Shown: positions 8,601 to 13,068 of the stretch, piece by piece | How positions within the stretch are numbered: the first letter of the stretch is position 1 | How the letters are laid out: the number at the start of each line of letters is the position of its first letter | DNA from: CAYVSF01 sp046482855 | GTDB lineage: Bacteria > Bacteroidota > Bacteroidia > Bacteroidales > UBA12077 | Reading direction: 5' to 3' | NCBI GenBank assembly: GCA_046482855.1 | Contig: JAWOEH010000047.1 | Location: 1-13,068 of the forward strand | Length of the DNA stretch: 13,068 nucleotides | Made by a program: the position numbers and the translations under genes | Notes under the pieces: model-generated | Told to the model about the DNA's origin: nothing | What the model saw: only the letters and a program-made list of their open reading frames with translations | Databases searched by the model: none

Positions 8601-8790
8601 TGGGTATCCTGACCAGTTTGGAGGCCCCAGGGGTAAGAAGTTTAAGTTAGCCCGTTTGAAAAACATGTTGGCTGATATTTGTGAAAAACCGATGGAGGAG
8701 CAGGAGGATGCTGTCTCAGGTAATTTTGAAGAATGGCGCGGAAAACATGCACAAGTAGATGACGTGCTTTTTATGGGGGTGAAAGTTTGA
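5641..8790 (+). CDS. Reg_prop/Y_Y_Y transmembrane sensor with cytoplasmic SpoIIE-type PP2C phosphatase
   Basis: 1049 residues. A signal peptide (about 1-27, ending GLAQ) precedes a periplasmic propeller (~45-640) with at least ten Reg_prop motifs such as GYLWFATGDGLCKYDG, NMWMGTYGGGV and GNIWVGHRLGLS. A Y_Y_Y domain follows (~658-735), then one transmembrane helix (~743-763), a coiled coil (~764-818) ending in DSINYAKRIQKSILPS, and a SpoIIE/PP2C domain (~827-1049). Metal-binding acids appear intact: D841 (SGDF), D859 (ADSTGHG), D919 (DGMD) and D987 (SDGYPDQFGG). The input half is that of hybrid two-component sensors, but the output is a Ser/Thr phosphatase with no kinase or DNA-binding domain. 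By analogy with RsbU/SpoIIE it may dephosphorylate an anti-sigma-factor antagonist; no STAS or anti-sigma kinase gene is in the window. ATG 5641 directly follows the previous stop and has an A-rich leader; ATG 5653 is the alternative. Confidence 0.93.
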   Translation: MFFSMYKRYRFFIAFVLMLLAGKGLAQEYTFRSYTLEEGLTHPFVYSINTDRHGYLWFATGDGLCKYDGYTFERSLAVDSLSEGFVTASYTDTRGNLWFGHNSGDVTFYNGETFKHVELGVETAGTINSIVGDGEKYVYIVSQNNGIIRLTHHFKADTCSGIGKSERLYEMTFVNDEHALIATSEGPAIYSIQDLAFKQEIAIQELSYIKVQAILPVGDGLFWIGTEDMGIWRLSLDQADATAYQIQQVEGDERFQYANVQALAFDGKGYLWAGTFGNGVYKIPVKGDDLDTHSMVNFTTENGLANNFVKTLKLDWEENMWMGTYGGGVDMSFDEAFTFQYNSLEDGNITAVAQNEDGLWLAFGELLYFQEEGTTTPIRKDFGLPQSRINHLYTDEDNTLWIATANRGVYSLSRKDGKAKRRYFTNNSLSDAINHITGDNTFLYFSTQNGVVKFNRQDDSHNLLNTDNGFPHNNIKSTYVTENGDVWVATSSNGIFTLDLSKEYTIEGNYKLEFTGITQDQDGVIWATTYGDGVFRFVNDSLAYYSEDQGLKSNYCYAITCDEQGNIWVGHRLGLSMVDADSERVYVYGQEDGIRGDVNPNTIAEISDGRLLFGTTKGAVVCNPQNLQKNTIPPRLHIEQIHFSGNSVKVDDEIEMPFDYYKLEIDFVALSYRRPEKVTYQYKLDGYDFEWSEMKSGQNTITYPRVGDGEYTLLIRACNADGICVEEPLMINVKIKPPLWKRWWFITLLVLAIIGLVYFIIYYRERRQKALQAYLEAELAQRTKEVLEQHDLLERKNKDITDSINYAKRIQKSILPSTELINQLFDGMFVYYKPRDIVSGDFYWFDRVNENKLLIICADSTGHGVPGAFMSMIGTTLIKDICNRPGTDSPASVLRQLDHELQGTLNQNLDAERAHDGMDIIVCELDVNTKYMRFASAMRPIILYKDKRLQYVRGSKCSIGGEAEDTKKFENIGFQLSKGDIVYMFSDGYPDQFGGPRGKKFKLARLKNMLADICEKPMEEQEDAVSGNFEEWRGKHAQVDDVLFMGVKV

Positions 8791-8843
8791 CCCTGATAAT
8801 CTTTTGAAAAAGGCTTTCCTGAATCTTGGCGCTGGGGGAGACA

Positions 8844-8864
8844 GGTATTATTTGTCAATAATCC
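8844..8864. terminator. Weak hairpin in the convergent gap; possible shared terminator
   Basis: The 93-nt gap between the converging genes (8791-8883) contains a 6-bp perfect stem, ATTATT-TGTC-AATAAT (8847-8862). Two further G-C pairs form if T8846 is bulged. There is no following T-tract on either strand, so intrinsic termination is doubtful. Nothing else stands out in this gap. Confidence 0.2.
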
Positions 8865-8883
8865 GGGTTAAAAGGAGGAGAGG

Positions 8884-9462
8884 CTACTGTGTCTCTCCCT
8901 TGTTCTCTTCTACTCGTATTAGTTTGTTGAGAATGGCATAAATGGTAAGTCCTGAAACGGTTTTTATGCCCAACTTATTGGTGATGTTTTTTCGGTGCGT
9001 TACAACTGTGTGGGTACTCAAGTATAGCTTCTCGGCGATTTCTTTATTGGTATATCCCAAAGCTATGTGTTTAACAATCTCTTTCTCTCTGGCGCTTATT
9101 TGCGGTTCTTCGCTGGTTTTTTGTGTTCGTTTTACAACTTCGTGAAGGCTTTCTATCCAACTCTCTTTTGTATCTTCAAGGGAGCAATAGGCATTATATT
9201 TCGCTTTGCTTATTGGCGCTTGAAATCCATAAACTACTGTTTTTGGGGTGTTTTTTATAGGGAGTCCGGCGCCAAGTAGCTGCCACTGATAACTGGATAT
9301 GAGGATTATATCGGCTTGAAACAGCTGAATGGCTTCAGAGAGCTGATTGTAACTTTCCAACTCATGAACCGTTTCAATCCACGACAATTTGTTGAGTAAA
9401 TATACCACTCCCTTACGTGTGAAGTAGTTTTCATCTACAACTATGAGATTCACCTTAGCCAT
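8884..9462 (-). CDS. LuxR-family transcriptional regulator with degenerate (pseudo-)receiver domain
   Basis: 192 residues. The N-terminal ~115 residues have a response-regulator layout: VNLIVVDEN in strand 1 keeps D10 and E11. Where strand 3 should end in the phosphorylated Asp, the sequence reads DIILISS, placing Ser56 there. The usual Thr/Ser and Lys switch residues are not evident either, so phosphorylation control is unlikely. Residues ~122-187 are a good LuxR/FixJ helix-turn-helix: ISAREKEIVKHIALGYTNKEIA, then LSTHTVVTHRKNI and KLGI. The ATG lies inside the end of the upstream hemerythrin gene (8-nt overlap, ATGGCTAA), which points to translational coupling and a shared role. It may control the di-iron protein gene or a stress response, but the target is unknown. 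The protein is slightly shorter than typical NarL-type regulators (about 205-220). Confidence 0.9.
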   Translation of the reverse strand: MAKVNLIVVDENYFTRKGVVYLLNKLSWIETVHELESYNQLSEAIQLFQADIILISSYQWQLLGAGLPIKNTPKTVVYGFQAPISKAKYNAYCSLEDTKESWIESLHEVVKRTQKTSEEPQISAREKEIVKHIALGYTNKEIAEKLYLSTHTVVTHRKNITNKLGIKTVSGLTIYAILNKLIRVEENKGETQ

Positions 9463-10186
9463 GTTGAGAGAGTACTAATTTTTCGAGTTCGGCAACTTTT
9501 GGTACCAATACTTTATCCTCAATTCTGCTGTGATCATTTATATCCTTCTCAAGCGAGAAAAGAGCGTATAATAATTTTCGGCAATGTTGCTGATTCTTTG
9601 GTGGTGGCAGGTATTTGATGATGATATTTTTCAAGTCATAGAGTTTCTCTTCAATGTTATCATGTTCCTGCTCAAACTGTTTCATCGAGTACTTTTTTAT
9701 CTGCTCAAGGGCTTCGGCAGATGGCTTTTTCTCCTGGTAGGTGTTATGGACTAATTCGGCGTGAGGAAATACAAGCGTGTCCTCGCGGTTGGTATGATTC
9801 TCAAGCTCATGCTTGTACTCACTGAAGAATTTCTTTAACAAGATGATATTTTCTTTCTGTGAATAGCAGGACGACTCCATCTGATCGATTAATTCTTCAA
9901 TTTCCGGAATTCTTTCCTGCAGATAGGACTCATGTGTCTTTTTGAGGTACTTGATGATGTGCATGAGGTTAACATCCTGTAATTGTTTTTGCGGGAAGTA
10001 ATCCTTATCAATAAACGCATTTACAATTTCCAGAAAAAAATCGACAGGGATGCCATTCTCATTACAAACTTGCTCAATGGTTTTATTCCCAAAGCCCAGT
10101 TTTATGCCAAATCGTTCAATAACATCAAGCGTGAAGTGATTCAGATGAATCATATCTGCCATCTTCATGTGTTTAGCTATAAGCAT
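9455..10186 (-). CDS. Hemerythrin HHE-domain di-iron protein, RIC/YtfE/ScdA-like
   Basis: 243 residues, no signal peptide, so cytoplasmic. Residues ~10-70 form a small helical domain (FGIKLGFGNKTIEQVC, then NGIPVDFFLEIVNAF) resembling the ScdA N-terminal/DUF542 domain but without its Cys-Cys-type motif. Residues ~75-240 are a four-helix hemerythrin domain. The iron-ligand pattern is complete: H85, H131 with E135 (HTNRE), H175 (EHDNIEE), and H219 with E223 (HSRIE). Relatives bind a di-iron centre and protect or repair Fe-S clusters under nitric oxide or oxidative stress; others sense O2. Which applies here is not shown by the sequence. It is first in an operon with the LuxR-type regulator. ATG 10186 is preceded by an A/T-rich leader; Met7, Met9 and Met12 are possible alternative starts. 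Confidence 0.9.
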   Translation of the reverse strand: MLIAKHMKMADMIHLNHFTLDVIERFGIKLGFGNKTIEQVCNENGIPVDFFLEIVNAFIDKDYFPQKQLQDVNLMHIIKYLKKTHESYLQERIPEIEELIDQMESSCYSQKENIILLKKFFSEYKHELENHTNREDTLVFPHAELVHNTYQEKKPSAEALEQIKKYSMKQFEQEHDNIEEKLYDLKNIIIKYLPPPKNQQHCRKLLYALFSLEKDINDHSRIEDKVLVPKVAELEKLVLSQHG

Positions 10187-10238
10187 AGTGCGCTATATTT
10201 TTACAATTTATCATAAGAAATAGCCGAGGTGTTTTTAA

Positions 10239-10272
10239 CATCCGGATGCTTGAAAAGTTCAGTGTGTTAACA
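10239..10272. promoter_or_regulatory. Cluster of three short palindromes upstream of the hemerythrin operon
   Basis: Within the 150-nt gap before the hemerythrin gene lie, in succession, a perfect 10-bp palindrome CATCCGGATG (10239-10248), TGAA-AAG-TTCA (10251-10261) and TGTTAACA (10265-10272). They are 53-86 nt upstream of the ATG, a plausible place for operators. I could not find a convincing Bacteroidota promoter (TTTG, ~19 nt, TAnnTTTG). A near match, TACTTTG, reads on the minus strand at about 10269-10276. The regulatory role is inferred from position only. Confidence 0.3.
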
Positions 10273-10294
10273 AAGTAGAGCGATTTTAAGGATG

Positions 10295-10329
10295 CAGGAA
10301 AAAGCCGGTTTTAAGGCGGCTTTTTCCTG
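10295..10329 (-). terminator. Strong intrinsic terminator after the secreted nuclease gene
   Basis: A perfect 13-bp inverted repeat, CAGGAAAAAGCCG (10295-10307) and CGGCTTTTTCCTG (10317-10329), with a 9-nt loop. It starts 7 nt after the stop codon of the minus-strand nuclease gene. The A5/T5 arms flanking a GC core make it potentially bidirectional. It separates that gene from the hemerythrin operon, which is transcribed in the same direction downstream, and so should limit read-through. Confidence 0.8.
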
Positions 10330-10336
10330 AAAAGCA

Positions 10337-13068
10337 TTATCTCGAAATCATTATTCGTTTGGTAATGATGTAGCCTTCTGTTTCTATCTTAATGAAATAT
10401 ACGCCATTACGATAGGGATGAACGTTGAGTTTACAGGTCTTTTCCGCCGTGAACTGTTTAACTATACTGCCTGTCATATTCAGCAACGTTATGATGGCTT
10501 TATCATGCGTTGGCAACTCAATGGTTACTATTCTGTTGGCCGGATTGGGATATACTTTTACCTCTTTCTTTACTTGAGAAGGCAAATCTGTTGTTCCGGT
10601 TACTTCAATGGTTTCACTAACAGGAGTGGCCGGGCTGTAATTCGAGTTTCCAGGTTGTGAGGCTTCGATGGTGTAACTACCTGCGGCGTTGGGCGTGAAT
10701 TCATTGCCGGAGATTGTGCCTTGCCCTGAAGTAAGGGTGTAGCTGACCGGTAAGCCTGATGAGGCTGATGCTTCAAGCTCCAGAGGTGCGTTCTGAATAT
10801 CCATCTCAGCGGGTAAAGAAAAGGTAAGTGTTTGTTCTGCTTTTGCCACCGTGAGTGTTTGCTTCGCAGCTGCAGGTTGGTAGCTGTCATTGCCAACCTG
10901 GTAGGCAACCACAACAATTTCACCCGCACCGTTAATCGATAGCTGATTGCCTGTAATGGTGCCGGGGCCGCTTTCTACATGATAAGCAATGGGTAATCCG
11001 CTACTGGCTTCTGCTGAAAGGGTGAGCGCATCCGCTCCGAATACCGAACTGCCCAAAGGATCAAAGCTAATGCTTTGGGCTTCTTTAGTTGTGAATAGTT
11101 GCATACGCAGTAAAACAGGATCGTGATCCGAGATTGCTACCTCTGGGGCGCTGCTGTTTGGTGCCAATGATTGAGCTTCGTAGTACAATTCGTTGGAGAG
11201 GACCACATGGTCGATGCTACTACTGGAAAAGGGGCGAAAGTTCTGGTAATCATTACTGAACCACTCTTTATATGGACTAGTAACACCAGACGTACTTCCA
11301 TCGAGGTAATCATTAAAATCACCCAATACCACCAAATTTTCCTCACTAAAGGTGGTGTTTAGTGCATTAAGCAGGTAGTCGGCATCATCTTTTCGGCGCT
11401 CGTATCCATCGCTGCAGCATTTGGCATGTAAATTTACAAGGCTTATAGATTCAGTTGTGCCTGCTATGGTAATATGTGCTTTCAGCATGTGAGGTACGCG
11501 GCCATATGACCAGAAAGTACTGGCGTTGCCATCATATCCGTCAATGGAGCTTGTTTGCGTATTGGGGTAAACATCGGAGAACATAGCCGTGTCCATAACA
11601 CTAGCCACCGTTTGTGTATTAAACACATAACATAAACGTTGGGAGGGGAAGTCAGTGCTGGGTTGTGAGTCGTCACCTGAGTATCTGTCGCTTAGTATGG
11701 CTGTATATTTTTCGCTACCTGCCAGCTCGTTTAATTTCTCGATAAGCGGGGTAAGGTAATCGCCATTAACCTCATCCGATACAACTTCCTGAAGTGCGTA
11801 AATATCTGCATCCATTGAAATTATTTGGGCACTTACAGCATCTAATTGTTCATCATAAGTAGTGGCATAGTCTGACATATTAGGAGCGCCAAACCAATTG
11901 AGGTTCCAGGTTACAACATCTAGTGTTTGGTCTTTTTCCAGGGCACTTCCATCAGCAATTGTTCCGGCGGTTTCTGATTGAATGTCAAGAGTAAGGGTCT
12001 TGGCACCTGCGGTTTTATGTGTTATGGTGCCTGTTTGTGCCGCATAATACTCAACATGTGGCGTGTAGCGCACTTGAATGCTCTGCGGTGAACTTGCTGT
12101 TGAGGCAATCGAGAGTGTTTTGCTCCAGGTAGTTCCGTCAAATGAGATCTCAAAATACCCATCGGCTGTTACGCTTATGTCTTCAGTAATATCGGTAAAG
12201 GTAAGATCGTAGCTTTGTGCTGCACCTGCTGTTTCAGAAGTGGTATAGGGGAGCATTAAAGGAGGGGTGCTCACATTGGTGCCCATGGTAGCCGTGAAAT
12301 CTTCCCAGTTTCCCTCAATTACGATATCATCCACCTGATAGGTTGTGGTCAGTTGTTCATTATCGCCCAGGTAGCGATAGGCCAAATAGGCAGTTCCCTG
12401 GAAGCCGGAAAGATCAACTTCTCCCGAGGGGATGAAGTTGTCGCCATACTCTTGGTGATCTGTTTCATCTAGTGTAGCTGATAACTCTGACCATGTGGCT
12501 TCTATGGGATTTTGACCGTCGTAATCCGTTGAGATGAGTACGGTAAGCGTAGTTCCATTGTAGTACCCATTTTTGGTGGCAAAAGTTAATATCTCATTCT
12601 TGTACTGGTCAAGATCAAGTGGAGGCGAGATGAGGTAGGTATCGAAAATTTTGCTTTCGGTTTTGTTGGACTCATAACCCGACATCTGCATGTATTTGTT
12701 TTGGTTGTATTCTTTTATCTCCCAGCGTCTGTCTCCCGATAAGGTTTTGCGTTGCCAGTCCATGTAAGAGTCGTCTTCAAAGTCCTGATAAAGAATTGTG
12801 ATAGGGTCCAGTGCCGGATCGCCCTCTTTGCCAGAAACCTCATAGGTGCGGTGGAAGTTCGTGTTATGTGCCTTAACCGTGCCATCTACTACTGCTTGTG
12901 CGGCTGAGGCCGGGTTGAATCGGACATATACAATGGTGGAAGCGAGTGTTCCATCGGTAAGGGGTAACGTCAACGACGAACTAAAGGAGTTGTTGTTTAT
13001 GGACACCTCAAAGTGTTGGCTGGCAGTGATAATAATCTCTTCGGTAAGATTTTTACCTGAAAAAGTAA
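10337..13068 (-). CDS. Secreted multidomain endonuclease/exonuclease/phosphatase-family protein with T9SS type A sorting domain; 5' end outside window
   Basis: The frame stays open to the right edge, past the GTG at 13006, and the extra codons continue the domain (FSGKNLTEEIIITASQHFEV), so at least 909 residues are visible and the start lies outside. Order: beta-sandwich (to ~nt 12830), choice-of-anchor-J-like domain (~12790-12310), second sandwich (~12290-11950), DNase I-like EEP domain (~11923-11095), two ~81-residue Ig-like repeats (~11085-10600), and a type A sorting domain (VYPNPANR at ~10538-10562, ending KRIMISR). EEP catalytic landmarks are intact: the second Asn of WNLNW (11897-11899), Glu of LQEV (11786-11788), His of NLHAK (11426-11428), Asp and Asn of GDFND (11312-11320), and SDHDP (11120-11128). 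The family cleaves phosphodiester or phosphomonoester bonds; an extracellular nuclease scavenging DNA for phosphate or nucleosides is the likeliest role, but sphingomyelinase- or phosphatase-type activity cannot be excluded. Confidence 0.9.
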   Translation of the reverse strand, partial: TFSGKNLTEEIIITASQHFEVSINNNSFSSSLTLPLTDGTLASTIVYVRFNPASAAQAVVDGTVKAHNTNFHRTYEVSGKEGDPALDPITILYQDFEDDSYMDWQRKTLSGDRRWEIKEYNQNKYMQMSGYESNKTESKIFDTYLISPPLDLDQYKNEILTFATKNGYYNGTTLTVLISTDYDGQNPIEATWSELSATLDETDHQEYGDNFIPSGEVDLSGFQGTAYLAYRYLGDNEQLTTTYQVDDIVIEGNWEDFTATMGTNVSTPPLMLPYTTSETAGAAQSYDLTFTDITEDISVTADGYFEISFDGTTWSKTLSIASTASSPQSIQVRYTPHVEYYAAQTGTITHKTAGAKTLTLDIQSETAGTIADGSALEKDQTLDVVTWNLNWFGAPNMSDYATTYDEQLDAVSAQIISMDADIYALQEVVSDEVNGDYLTPLIEKLNELAGSEKYTAILSDRYSGDDSQPSTDFPSQRLCYVFNTQTVASVMDTAMFSDVYPNTQTSSIDGYDGNASTFWSYGRVPHMLKAHITIAGTTESISLVNLHAKCCSDGYERRKDDADYLLNALNTTFSEENLVVLGDFNDYLDGSTSGVTSPYKEWFSNDYQNFRPFSSSSIDHVVLSNELYYEAQSLAPNSSAPEVAISDHDPVLLRMQLFTTKEAQSISFDPLGSSVFGADALTLSAEASSGLPIAYHVESGPGTITGNQLSINGAGEIVVVAYQVGNDSYQPAAAKQTLTVAKAEQTLTFSLPAEMDIQNAPLELEASASSGLPVSYTLTSGQGTISGNEFTPNAAGSYTIEASQPGNSNYSPATPVSETIEVTGTTDLPSQVKKEVKVYPNPANRIVTIELPTHDKAIITLLNMTGSIVKQFTAEKTCKLNVHPYRNGVYFIKIETEGYIITKRIMISR
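10340..10567 (-). other. T9SS type A sorting domain (coding segment)
   Basis: The last ~75 residues have the standard type A layout: VYPNPANRIVTIEL, a central LLNMTGSIVKQF, NGVYFIKIE, and a final ITKRIMISR. This signal normally leads to passage through the type IX secretion system and removal of the domain with attachment to the cell surface or release. Confidence 0.88.
10600..11085 (-). repeat. Two tandem ~81-residue Ig-like repeats in the secreted nuclease
   Basis: Both units share the core ASSGLP(I/V)-Y-SG-GTI-GN and a later GN-Y-PA segment. The Pro codons of the two SGLP motifs (10991-10993 and 10748-10750) lie 243 nt apart, exactly 81 codons. They link the catalytic domain to the sorting domain, as in other Bacteroidota surface enzymes. 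Confidence 0.8.

Noticed and set aside
8358..8858. A 166-residue minus-strand open frame across the end of the phosphatase gene.
   Set aside because: It lies wholly opposite conserved SpoIIE-domain coding sequence, has low-complexity Ser/Cys/Pro-rich composition and no recognisable domain; it is a shadow frame.
8877..8898. An inverted repeat GGAGAG...CTCTCC at the end of the LuxR-type regulator gene, considered as a terminator.
   Set aside because: The stem is only 6 bp with a 10-nt loop, overlaps the coding end and has no T-tract, so it is not a convincing terminator.
10187..10336. Search of the longest gap for a small gene, tRNA, riboswitch or a consensus Bacteroidota promoter.
   Set aside because: No cloverleaf, no convincing short coding frame and no full TTTG/TAnnTTTG pair were visible; only the terminator and the palindromes can be supported.
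10600..10929. A 109-residue minus-strand open frame inside the nuclease gene.
   Set aside because: It overlaps the Ig-like repeat coding region in another frame and has no plausible start context or domain.

Overview
The window looks like chromosomal DNA from a member of the Bacteroidota, probably a gliding or polymer-degrading Bacteroidia/Marinilabiliales-type marine or sediment bacterium. The genus is a guess; the phylum is well supported. The evidence is two kinds of type IX secretion (T9SS) C-terminal sorting domain, a PorP/SprF-family protein, a Reg_prop/Y_Y_Y sensor architecture, A-rich regions before start codons instead of Shine-Dalgarno sequences, and moderate to low GC.

Left arm (1-8790, + strand): five tightly packed genes that look like one operon. 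(1) The C-terminal 752 residues of a large surface protein made of tandem ~94-residue Ig/PKD-like repeats and ending in a T9SS type B (gliding-motility-associated) sorting domain. (2) A PorP/SprF-family outer-membrane protein, the usual partner of type B cargo. (3) A periplasmic protein with PD40-type propeller repeats followed by two PKD domains. (4) An exported protein of no recognised family. (5) A membrane sensor with a Reg_prop beta-propeller, a Y_Y_Y domain, one transmembrane helix, a coiled coil and a cytoplasmic SpoIIE/PP2C-type phosphatase. Gaps between genes are 0-20 nt. The simplest reading (inference) is a surface adhesin or filament with its own export/anchoring partner, periplasmic accessory proteins and a dedicated sensor-phosphatase.

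Middle (8791-10336): a 93-nt convergent gap, then a minus-strand two-gene operon. A hemerythrin-type di-iron protein related to the RIC/YtfE/ScdA repair proteins is followed, with an 8-nt overlap, by a LuxR-type regulator whose receiver domain lacks the phospho-accepting aspartate. Its upstream region carries three consecutive short palindromes. This looks like a small redox, NO or O2 stress module.

Right arm (10295-13068, minus strand): the 3' part of a large secreted multidomain protein with an N-terminal beta-sandwich, a choice-of-anchor-J-like domain, a second beta-sandwich, a catalytically intact endonuclease/exonuclease/phosphatase (DNase I-like) domain, two Ig-like repeats and a T9SS type A sorting domain. 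A perfect 13-bp stem terminator lies just after its stop codon. The gene runs off the right edge of the window.

No tRNA, rRNA, CRISPR array, insertion sequence or integrase was seen. No stretch longer than 300 nt lacks a gene; the longest gap is 10187-10336.
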